From an uncultured Fretibacterium sp. (GTDB taxonomy: Bacteria > Synergistota > Synergistia > Synergistales > Aminobacteriaceae), in NCBI GenBank assembly GCA_937915755.1, contig CALGGR010000107.1, forward strand, positions 1 through 64,000: a DNA stretch of 64,000 nt, written 5' to 3'. The position numbers and the translations under genes are program-made. Within the stretch, counting starts at the first letter, position 1. Each line of letters begins with the position of its first letter. Shown here piece by piece: positions 17,895-25,273 of this stretch. Below the pieces are notes generated by a model that was not told where the DNA came from, made no database searches, and saw only the letters and a list, made by a program, of their open reading frames with translations.

Positions 17895-19586
17895 TCAGTG
17901 CTGTCTATGGCTGTGTAACAATTCGTGTTCGCGGCCTTTGATGAGAGTGTCATAGATTGCGAGGGCTGTGGGGTTTTCGTTGGACTTCTTGATTTGAGTG
18001 TTCACATCGGACTCGTAAAGCCCGTGTTTCCTCGCCTCTTTCGTCCTGAAACCTGCATGTCCCGGCTGTCCTCCTCCCATTATGCAGCCTCTGCGGCAGG
18101 CCATGACCTCAACAAAGTGGTAGAAGCTCTCACCGTTCTTTATGCGCCTCAGCAATGCGTCAGCCTCAGCAAGTCCGCTGACAACCGCCGCTTTTATCTC
18201 ATTGCCCTTGTAGCTAAACGTAAATTCCCTCAACGCTCCAAGCCCGCGCACACCGCTCTGTCGAAGTGCTTCGATTGCAGGACGTTCCGGCCCATCGCAG
18301 AGTGTACGAAGTGCCGCCTCCATTACGCCGCCTGAGTTCCCGAAAATCACGCCTCCTCCTGATCCCATTCCGAACGGCATATCAGCGGCCTCGCTTTCAA
18401 GGAGGTCAAAGCGTATCCCAGCTCGCTTAATCATCGTAATCATCTCTTCGGTCGTTAGGACGTAATCGACATTCTGTTTGCCGTCACGTTTGAGGTCTTC
18501 ACGGAGGATTTCGGCCTTCTTCGCGGTACATGGCATTATTGCGACTGAGAGAATCTTCTTGCCCTCGTTGTTCGCAGGGTCAGCGTAGTATTCACGCGCA
18601 ACTGAGCCTAGCATCTGCAATGGTGAGTAGCTCGTTGATATGTGTGATACGAACTCCGGCCACCTCTTCTCGCAGAACGACACCCAGCCCGGGCAGCATG
18701 ATGTGAAAAGCGGGAAAGGCCCTCCCTTCTCAAAGAGTTCCAGAAATTCACGGCTCTCCTCAAGAATCGTCATGTCAGCCCCGAACGTAGTATCATAGAC
18801 ATCATCGAAGCCCAATCTGTGCAGCGCAGCAACAATTTTACCCATTACGTTCTCGCCCTTAGGAAGACCGAATGCCTGGCCCGCCGCGACTCTAACCGCC
18901 GGGGCAACCTGTGCATAAACCTTCACATCAGGGTCAGCAAGAGCCTCCCAGACAGGACGAATATTCGTGTTTATGGTTATCGCACCTGTCGGGCATACTA
19001 CACGGCATTGCCCGCAGTTCACGCAGTCGGTGGCAGCTATGCTCTTGTTGAACGCAGGAATTACCATCGCGTCCGTCCCTCTGTGTGCGAAGTCTATCGC
19101 GTTTATTCCCTGTATTCCCTCGCATACCCTCACGCAATCCCCGCAGAGTATGCACTTGTCGGGGTCTCTTACGATTGAAGGGGACGAAAAATCCTTCTCG
19201 TGTGTACGCTCCTTGTAACCCCAGCGGACTGAACTCACTCCAAGCCTCTTGGCCAAGTTCTGAAGCTCACAGTCTCCGCTCTTTACACAAGTCGTGCAAT
19301 CTCTGTGATGTGAGGCGAGCATTAACTCAATCAGCATTCTCCTGTAACGCACGAGTCTCGGTGTGCTTGTCTTGATGCTCATTCCGTCTCTTGGACGTTC
19401 GGAGCATGACGCGAACATTCTTCCCCTTTCGTCCTCAACGTTGCAGAGCCTGCAAGCTCCATATATTGAAAGCTCGGAGTGATAGCACAGTGTCGGAAGG
19501 TCAATCCCTGATTTCCTTATGACCGACAAAATATTAGGCTCATCAGTAAATTCTACGGGCATTCCGTCGATTATCATTCTTCCCAT
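17895..19586 (-). CDS. hydA: [FeFe]-hydrogenase catalytic subunit (HydA/HndD type)
   Basis: 563-aa catalytic subunit of a multimeric [FeFe]-hydrogenase. Order: N-terminal [2Fe-2S] domain (CYHSELSIYGACRLCNVE), His-ligated [4Fe-4S] (HHRDCTTCVKSGDCELQ), two [4Fe-4S] ferredoxin clusters (CILCGDCVRVC and CVNCGQCRVVCP), then the H-cluster domain with all three motifs: FTSCCPGW (L1), MPCTAKKAE (L2) and EVMACRRGCIMGGGQP (L3). With HydB and HydC it should couple NADH and reduced ferredoxin to H2 (electron bifurcation or confurcation) in the cytoplasm. Third gene of hydC-hydB-hydA, 13 bp after hydB. Confidence 0.97.
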   Translation of the reverse strand: MGRMIIDGMPVEFTDEPNILSVIRKSGIDLPTLCYHSELSIYGACRLCNVEDERGRMFASCSERPRDGMSIKTSTPRLVRYRRMLIELMLASHHRDCTTCVKSGDCELQNLAKRLGVSSVRWGYKERTHEKDFSSPSIVRDPDKCILCGDCVRVCEGIQGINAIDFAHRGTDAMVIPAFNKSIAATDCVNCGQCRVVCPTGAITINTNIRPVWEALADPDVKVYAQVAPAVRVAAGQAFGLPKGENVMGKIVAALHRLGFDDVYDTTFGADMTILEESREFLELFEKGGPFPLFTSCCPGWVSFCEKRWPEFVSHISTSYSPLQMLGSVAREYYADPANNEGKKILSVAIMPCTAKKAEILREDLKRDGKQNVDYVLTTEEMITMIKRAGIRFDLLESEAADMPFGMGSGGGVIFGNSGGVMEAALRTLCDGPERPAIEALRQSGVRGLGALREFTFSYKGNEIKAAVVSGLAEADALLRRIKNGESFYHFVEVMACRRGCIMGGGQPGHAGFRTKEARKHGLYESDVNTQIKKSNENPTALAIYDTLIKGREHELLHSHRQH

Positions 19587-19599
19587 TCTTCTGCACCTC

Positions 19600-21477
19600 C
19601 TAAGCTACATATATGGCCTTGAACGGGCAAGCCTCTATACATGCACCGCACTTTATGCACTTTTCCTGATTTATGACGTATGGAACTTTGGGTTTACCGT
19701 CAATCGCCTGAACTGGGCAGCCTCTTGCACACTTTGAGCATGACTTGCACTTCTCCGGCTCAATGGTGTAACGCTTCAGCTTTTGGCAGACGTGGGCGGG
19801 GCATCTCTTATTCTCTATATGCTCGATGTACTCATCAAGGAACGAATTTAGCGTGCTTACGACAGGAAGGGGCGCGCTCTTTCCAAGTCCGCAAAGGGCG
19901 GTGTTTATGATGAGGTCAGCAAGAGTCCTCAGTTCGTCGATGTCCTCCATTCTCCCGTTGCCTGCTACAATGCGTTCGAGAATCTCAAGCATTCTCAGTG
20001 TACCCTCACGGCATGGGACGCACTTTCCGCATGACTCCCTGTGAGTGAACTCCATGAAGAACCTCGCAACCTCCACCATGCAGGTATCCTCGTCCATTAC
20101 GACAAGTCCGCCTGAGCCTACGATTACACCGAGCTTCTTAACGCTGTCGAAATCGAGAGGTTCGTCAAGCTGTGTCTCCGTAAGACAGCCTCCAGAGGGC
20201 CCGCCGATTTGGACTGCTTTGAATTTCTTGTCGTTCCTTATTCCTCCGCCTATGTTGAAGATTATCTCTCTCGGTGTTATTCCGAACGGTACTTCAACGA
20301 GGCCGGTATTTCTCACAGCACCCGTGAGCGCGAATGTCTTTGTTCCAGGACTGTTCTCCGTTCCTATGCTCCTGTAACAGTCAGAGCCTTCAAGAATTAT
20401 CTGCGGGACATTTGCGTATGTCTCAACGTTATTCAGGACTGTGGGCTTCCCGAAAAGTCCCTGCTCGACCGTTCGAGGCGGTTTCACACGAGGCATTCCG
20501 CGTTTTCCTTCGATTGAGGCTGTGAGTGCGCTTCCTTCCCCGCAAACGAAAGCTCCCGCGCCCCTGTTGATATGAAGACGGAAGCTGAAGCCTGACCCCA
20601 TTATATTGTCGCCCAAGAGACCGTATTCCTCAGCCTGCTTTATTGCGAGTGTCAGACGTTTCACAGCGAGAGGGTATTCAGCCCTTACGTAGATATAACC
20701 TTCCTGTGCGCCCACAGCATAAGCCGCGATAATCATTCCTTCAATCATTCTGTGGGGATCTCCCTCCATGATTGAGCAGTCCATGAACGCGCCGGGATCT
20801 CCTTCATCTCCGTTGCAGACTACATAGCGAATCTTCTCCGGCTGACCTGCAACCTGCTGCCACTTCTTACCAGCAACAAAGCCTCCGCCGCCCCTTCCCC
20901 TGAGTTTTGAGTCGAGTACGGTCTTAATCACTTCGGCCTGTGTCATAGTGAAGAGTGCTTTTGCGAGTGCCTGATACTCTCCGACTGAGATTGCTTCCTC
21001 TATGCTTTCGGGGTCAATAGTTCCGCAAGTCTTGAGAACGACTCTTGTCTGCCCCTTGTAGAAAGGTATCTCGTCCTGATTGAAGCATTCCTCGCCCGTG
21101 ATTTTGTTCTTATAGAGGAGACGGCTCACTATCTCACCCTTCTTAACGGTTGACTCTATGATTTCCTCGCAGTCATCTGGCGTAACCTTCGTGTAGAGTA
21201 CACCGAGAGGCTCAATCCGTACTAACGGCCCCTGTTCACAGAAACCAAGGCAGCCGGACTTGTGGACGTGCGGGTGCCATACCTCGCGCGCAAACTCAAC
21301 CACGATGTCCGTATCCTTTGCTAGTTCGTGCATCTTCTCCCAGACTTTGAGAGAACCGCTTGCCTGACATCCTGTTCCTGCACACACTAGGATTCTTACA
21401 GGCTCTTTCTTCACTGCTTCACGGAACTTCCCTTGAAGAATATCGAGTTCTTTACGACTGGTTATCTTCTGAGTCAT
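19600..21477 (-). CDS. hydB: NuoF-like flavoprotein subunit of the hydrogenase (HydB)
   Basis: 625 aa. An N-terminal thioredoxin-like [2Fe-2S] domain (CAGTGCQASGS, and CLGFCEQGPL) is followed by the NuoF core with the FMN/NADH-binding glycines GRGGGGFVAGKKW (about 191-203), an SLBB domain, and a [4Fe-4S] motif SCGKCVPCREGTLRMLEIL. The C-terminus carries two extra [4Fe-4S] clusters (CKSCSKCARGCP and CIKCGACIEACP). This is the standard HydB/HndC architecture of bifurcating hydrogenases. It overlaps hydC by a few bases (ATGA-type), showing tight coupling. Confidence 0.97.
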   Translation of the reverse strand: MTQKITSRKELDILQGKFREAVKKEPVRILVCAGTGCQASGSLKVWEKMHELAKDTDIVVEFAREVWHPHVHKSGCLGFCEQGPLVRIEPLGVLYTKVTPDDCEEIIESTVKKGEIVSRLLYKNKITGEECFNQDEIPFYKGQTRVVLKTCGTIDPESIEEAISVGEYQALAKALFTMTQAEVIKTVLDSKLRGRGGGGFVAGKKWQQVAGQPEKIRYVVCNGDEGDPGAFMDCSIMEGDPHRMIEGMIIAAYAVGAQEGYIYVRAEYPLAVKRLTLAIKQAEEYGLLGDNIMGSGFSFRLHINRGAGAFVCGEGSALTASIEGKRGMPRVKPPRTVEQGLFGKPTVLNNVETYANVPQIILEGSDCYRSIGTENSPGTKTFALTGAVRNTGLVEVPFGITPREIIFNIGGGIRNDKKFKAVQIGGPSGGCLTETQLDEPLDFDSVKKLGVIVGSGGLVVMDEDTCMVEVARFFMEFTHRESCGKCVPCREGTLRMLEILERIVAGNGRMEDIDELRTLADLIINTALCGLGKSAPLPVVSTLNSFLDEYIEHIENKRCPAHVCQKLKRYTIEPEKCKSCSKCARGCPVQAIDGKPKVPYVINQEKCIKCGACIEACPFKAIYVA

Positions 21478-21959
21478 TACTTCGCTGCCTCCTCTCTTAG
21501 TTCCTGAATGAGAGCGTCTGCTTTCTCAGGTGTCATTGCAGGGTGAACGCGGTCATTCACCATAAGTGCAGGGGCAAGGCTGCAAGCTCCGAGACATGAC
21601 ACGGTTTCAACAGTGAAGAGCATATCATCGGTGGTGTGCTTCTTGTCGGAAAGTCCAAGCTGTGAACGAAGACGCTCAAGGACGGGCAATGAGTGCCTTA
21701 CGTGGCAGGCTGTACCGTCGCAGACACGAATGATGTATTTCCCCTTAGGCTCGAATGAGAATCTCTCGTAGAAGCTGGCGACGCTGTAGGCTTTTGTCTC
21801 GGTTATGCCTATATGCTTGGCGATGTAAGGAAGAAGCTCAAGCGGGACATAGTTGTATGCTTCCTGAACTTCGTGAATGATTGGGATCAATGAGCGTTCC
21901 TGAGCCGGATATTTGCTCATAATCTCATCGGCCTTCTCGTAAAAAGATTTATCTGGCAT
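21477..21959 (-). CDS. hydC: NuoE-like [2Fe-2S] subunit of the hydrogenase (HydC)
   Basis: 160-aa thioredoxin-like ferredoxin subunit. Cluster ligands are CDGTAC and CLGAC (C-x4-C then C-x3-C), as in NuoE/HndA. The helical N-terminal half contains IPIIHEVQEAYNYVP. It is the first gene of hydCBA, about 75 bp downstream on the same side of the LysR gene's stop at 22034. The gap (21960-22033) holds a GGGGGG-type ribosome site. Confidence 0.96.
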   Translation of the reverse strand: MPDKSFYEKADEIMSKYPAQERSLIPIIHEVQEAYNYVPLELLPYIAKHIGITETKAYSVASFYERFSFEPKGKYIIRVCDGTACHVRHSLPVLERLRSQLGLSDKKHTTDDMLFTVETVSCLGACSLAPALMVNDRVHPAMTPEKADALIQELREEAAK

Positions 21960-22033
21960 AAAAATAATTCCCCCCTCAATTAAAATCGTGAAAATAGTGA
22001 AATCTTAAATGAAAGGGGAATTTGAAGGAATTA

Positions 22034-22966
22034 TCAATATGTTCGGGCGCGTATTATCAAAATATATAACGCACGTATAGAGTTTTTAACTTCATGGATG
22101 AACTTTCTGTCCAAGTCCGAAAGTTTGTAGTTCCTGCGGTAAATTAGCATGTCCTTGTATACCCGCGTATTGTCGGGGCATTCCCTCTGTACCAGCCCAT
22201 GACGCTCAAGTATCCCCTCAGGCATCGGCGACACCCACATGAAAGTCTCGGGATTTTCCGCAAGAAGGTCAAACTGAGTCCCACGCTCAAACACGAATAT
22301 CCTACGTTCAACGTTGTCGGGAAGTTCCTCCTTCCTCACCACAGAAAGAGGAAGGGACGGCACGAAAGGATCAGCATGTGCAATTTCTATCATCTTCTGA
22401 AGGTCGCTGAAGTGAATTACGTTTTTACTGGCAAGAGGATTATCCCTGCTCATAATCAGTACGTAATGGAATTGCACGACAAGCTCCCATGCAAGCCCTT
22501 TCTCATTGAAGGTGTCGAGAAAATATTTATCATACCCAGAAGCATAGCGCACGATCCCGAGCCTGTAATCTACTTCGAGAATGTTCTTGATGGCTCTGTA
22601 GGGATTCGTTTCCTTGTAGTATATCTCTACTGGTTTGTTGCCGATTTTCTTTGAGAACTCGACGAATGCGTCCGCTATATAGCTTGCTCTTGGTACTGAA
22701 ATCGAGAACTGCAGCTTCTTGGGTTCGTTCTTCTTGAATGCCTGTTCAACCGCGTCAATCTGTTCAAGTATATTCTTCGCGTAATGTATGAATTCCTCCC
22801 CTCGTTTTGTGAGTTTCATTCCTTTTGATGACCTGTCGAATATCATTATGCCTAGATCTGCTTCAAGCTCTTTGATTGACCTGCTTAGGTTCGGCGGTGC
22901 TATGAGTAATTCTTCCGACGCCTTATTGAGTGAGCCTGCATGTGCAACTTCTACGGCATATTTCAT
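22034..22966 (-). CDS. LysR-family transcriptional regulator
   Basis: 310 aa from the ATG. The HTH (GSLNKASEELLIAPPNLSRSIKELE) is at residues 11-35, followed by a LysR substrate-binding domain. The ATG leaves only about ten residues before the helix and drops the usual first strand. In-frame sequence upstream gives CTG AAT ATA TTA CAC before it, reading (M)NILHMKYAVEV, a normal LysR start, with GAGGGG 9 nt before the CTG at 22981; initiation there is possible. It is divergent from nhaC and upstream of hydCBA on the same strand, so it could control either. The effector is unknown. Confidence 0.9.
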   Translation of the reverse strand: MKYAVEVAHAGSLNKASEELLIAPPNLSRSIKELEADLGIMIFDRSSKGMKLTKRGEEFIHYAKNILEQIDAVEQAFKKNEPKKLQFSISVPRASYIADAFVEFSKKIGNKPVEIYYKETNPYRAIKNILEVDYRLGIVRYASGYDKYFLDTFNEKGLAWELVVQFHYVLIMSRDNPLASKNVIHFSDLQKMIEIAHADPFVPSLPLSVVRKEELPDNVERRIFVFERGTQFDLLAENPETFMWVSPMPEGILERHGLVQRECPDNTRVYKDMLIYRRNYKLSDLDRKFIHEVKNSIRALYILIIRARTY

Positions 22967-23123
22967 GTGTAATATATTCAGTTCAAAAATCCCCTCTCAC
23001 ACTCCTTTGAATAATAATCAAAATCTTTTTTCGCGGAATACTCAAAAGCAACAATCCAGCATTATCAAATTTTATAATTTATTCTTATCCGTGTTAATCA
23101 TTCCTCAAAGCATCGTAAATCCA

Positions 23124-23169
23124 TATAATAATTCCTGCTAAGGCGGACAAAATTAAGGAGTGCAATAAA
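23124..23169 (+). promoter_or_regulatory. Candidate -10 box and ribosome site of the nhaC leader
   Basis: TATAAT at 23124-23129 has no convincing -35 partner at 16-18 bp. AAGGAG at 23155-23160 is 9 nt before the leader-peptide ATG. The rest of 22982-23123 is AT-rich intergenic sequence between lysR and nhaC in which nothing else was recognised. Confidence 0.45.
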
Positions 23170-23211
23170 ATGCGTTCCCTCTCGTTTTTTGTCTGCGATA
23201 AAAAACCTTGA
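23170..23211 (+). CDS. 13-aa leader peptide MRSLSFFVCDKKP
   Basis: Short ORF with a strong AAGGAG site at 9 nt spacing. It contains two adjacent UUU Phe codons (23185-23190) and ends with TGA three nt before an intrinsic terminator stem. The Phe codons lie in an arm (CCCTCTCGTTTTTT) that can pair with the terminator 5' arm. This layout is that of a transcription-attenuation leader for the transporter gene downstream. No protein homology is expected at this size. Confidence 0.6.
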   Translation: MRSLSFFVCDKKP

Positions 23212-23213
23212 AC

Positions 23214-23256
23214 ACGAGGGGAAAGACGAAAATCTTTTACCCTCGTTATTATTTTT
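23214..23256 (+). terminator. Leader terminator/attenuator before nhaC
   Basis: ACGAGGG-GAAAGA (23214-23226) pairs with TCTTTT-A-CCCTCGT (23233-23246), followed by TATTATTTTTATT. The 5' arm ACGAGGGG can alternatively pair with CCCTCTCGT (23178-23186), and the adjoining T6/A6 runs extend that pairing. The structures are mutually exclusive. It lies 160 bp before the nhaC start, within the same transcription unit as the leader peptide. Confidence 0.65.
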
Positions 23257-23414
23257 ATTCTTGCAATTTCGCGAAAATGCTGTAAACTTTGCGCGATTTT
23301 CCGAATTAAGCCGGTAAGACCAATAGGCAAAGTAAGCATTCCTCTCGTTCTGGCGGACACTGTCGGGTATAGTCGGAGAATTTTGAAGCAATCATCTTTT
23401 GGGAGGAATGTTAT

Positions 23415-25004
23415 TTGTGTCGTCGTCCAAGTCTTTTACTTTCGATTTTTGTGCTCCTTGTTAGCGCGTTAATAGTTACGTTCGGCGTTGTCGATGTTGA
23501 ACTCGAATCGGGGTCGCATTTCGGTCTCGGTCTTCCTGCTCAAGTCCCGCTGCTCTTCGCGGCAATCTTCGCGGCAATCGTCGGGGCACTGTATCTCAAA
23601 CGCTCATGGTCTGAACTTGAAAAGGGTATGGCCGGAGCGATTCAGGTATCAATTCAGGCAATCGTGATCCTCGTACTCGTTGGCTGCCTCGTGGGTTCAT
23701 GGATTCAGAGCGGCGTTGTCGCAACCATGATATATTACGGTCTCGAAGTAATGACACCGCGATATTTCTACCTAGCAAGCCTCATAATCTCCGTCGTCGT
23801 CGCCATAGCTACCGGCTGCTGCTGGACAACAAGTTCAACCGTCGGCGTTGCTTTAATTGGTATAAGTGCAGGTCTCGGACTTCCCTTGCCGATAACCGCA
23901 GGCTTCGTGATCTCAGGGGCGTATTTCGGCGACAAGATTTCCCCGCTCTCGGATACAACCAACCTTGCCCCCGCAGTCGCAGGAAGTGAGCTTTTCGACC
24001 ACGTTAAGGCGATGATGTGGTCAACAATCCCGACGCTTATCATAACGGCGATAATTGCGTTCATGATGGGAGACTCGGCTCAAGGTTCGGACGGAGGAAG
24101 AATCGCACTCATTCAGAGCATGATGCGCGCTGAGTTCAACATTTCGCTTTGGGCGTTCATACCTCCGATGGTCATCATCGTCATGGCGTTCATGAAGATT
24201 CCTGCGATTCCCGGAATAGTCGCAGGGATAGCCGCAAGCATAGTAATCTCGCTCACAAGAGGCTCAACGGCTCATGAGGCTCTCGAAGTTCTATTCTCCG
24301 GCTACGTTCCTGAATATCTCGGCACGTTTGCGGAGGCGACAACACCGGAGGCTATGTCGTCTGTAACAGGAGCATTCACTCAGGCGTTCACGGCAGGAAG
24401 CCCGGCACTCAGCGTAACACCTGACGTTTTCGCAAAGGTCGGAGGATTGCTCACTCAGCTTTTCACGAGGGGCGGAATGACATCAATGCTTGAGACGATA
24501 TGCCTCATCGTTGTCGCGTTGTCCCTCGGCGGAATTATGGAGGTCTGCGGATTCCTTGACGTTATACTCGACGCGCTCATGAGGCACGTTAAGAGCGTCG
24601 CAGGACTCATTGGTTCGGTTCTTGCGTCGGCATTCATGGCTAACGTTTTCCTGTCTGAGCAGTATCTCTCAATCATCGTTCCCGGAAGAATGTTCAAGCG
24701 CGCTTTTGACGAACGTACATGGCCGAACGGAAAGAAACTCGCGCCCGTAATGCTTTCACGTTCACTTGAGGACTCCGGCACAATGACGAGCGTGTTAGTC
24801 CCTTGGAACACTTGCGGAGTATATGTGAGTTCGGTACTTGGTGTTGCAACGCTGGATTACCTACCGTACTGCTTCATGAACTGGCTGAATCCTCTCGTTG
24901 CGTTTGCGATGACTGCTCTCGGTCTCGGAATAATCTGGAAGAATGAGCCTCAGGAAGAAGGAATGTTCATTGCTGAGGTTGCTGAGGCTGCTCCATTGTT
25001 ATAA
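23415..25004 (+). CDS. nhaC: NhaC-family Na+/H+ antiporter or Na+-coupled amino-acid transporter
   Basis: 529-aa polytopic membrane protein, about 12 TM helices. Family segments are GCCWTTSSTVGVALIGI (about 136-152), GAYFGDKISPLSDTTNLAPA (about 168-187) and LEDSGTMTSVLVPWNTCG in the C-terminal half. The start is TTG at 23415, 7 nt after GGGAGGA; an ATG at 23408 is in another frame and closes after 18 codons. NhaC-family proteins include Na+/H+ antiporters, malate/lactate antiporters and amino-acid transporters. The Phe-containing leader peptide and attenuator upstream suggest an amino-acid substrate, perhaps aromatic (inference). Divergent from a LysR regulator. Confidence 0.92.
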   Translation: MCRRPSLLLSIFVLLVSALIVTFGVVDVELESGSHFGLGLPAQVPLLFAAIFAAIVGALYLKRSWSELEKGMAGAIQVSIQAIVILVLVGCLVGSWIQSGVVATMIYYGLEVMTPRYFYLASLIISVVVAIATGCCWTTSSTVGVALIGISAGLGLPLPITAGFVISGAYFGDKISPLSDTTNLAPAVAGSELFDHVKAMMWSTIPTLIITAIIAFMMGDSAQGSDGGRIALIQSMMRAEFNISLWAFIPPMVIIVMAFMKIPAIPGIVAGIAASIVISLTRGSTAHEALEVLFSGYVPEYLGTFAEATTPEAMSSVTGAFTQAFTAGSPALSVTPDVFAKVGGLLTQLFTRGGMTSMLETICLIVVALSLGGIMEVCGFLDVILDALMRHVKSVAGLIGSVLASAFMANVFLSEQYLSIIVPGRMFKRAFDERTWPNGKKLAPVMLSRSLEDSGTMTSVLVPWNTCGVYVSSVLGVATLDYLPYCFMNWLNPLVAFAMTALGLGIIWKNEPQEEGMFIAEVAEAAPLL

Positions 25005-25202
25005 AAAATAATTTTGCCGAACGGTACTCATTTTTCCCGGTAATTTTATTTCTCCAAGTGATTTATATCATCGGAGTTTGTCGTATAAGTGAAGAACCCG
25101 TTTATCGTCCCTTCGGGGCTACGCTAGAACGAAGTACCACTTGTGCGTGGATTGAAATATCGCTGAGGTTGCTCCAGCTGTAGAGTAAGCGAAGATGTTT
25201 TG
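25005..25202 (+). other. Intergenic region, no gene
   Basis: About 200 bp between nhaC and the RyR-protein gene. It contains the stretch GTGCGTGGATTGAAAT (25143-25158), identical to the 3' end of many type I-C CRISPR repeats, but there is no second copy nearby. Other short hairpins are weak (GTCCC TTC GGGGC at 25107-25119). No ORF is supported. Confidence 0.4.
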
Positions 25203-25230
25203 CCCCTGTCGAAAATGGCAGGGGTTTTTT
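25203..25230 (+). terminator. Intrinsic terminator downstream of nhaC
   Basis: CCCCTGTC (25203-25210) pairs with GGCAGGGG (25217-25224) with one G-T pair, loop GAAAAT, then six T. It should end nhaC transcription and insulate the RyR/TIR cassette. Confidence 0.85.
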
Positions 25231-25273
25231 GTGTTATAATCATTTCCATTTTGAGTTGGAGGATTTTGTAGTT

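Noticed and set aside
23094..23391. Two minus-strand ORFs of about 90-97 codons in the nhaC leader
   Set aside because: They lie across the leader peptide and terminator on the opposite strand, lack ribosome sites and have no protein-like pattern.
25005..25273. CRISPR array
   Set aside because: Only one repeat-like sequence; no regularly spaced second copy and no cas genes in the window.
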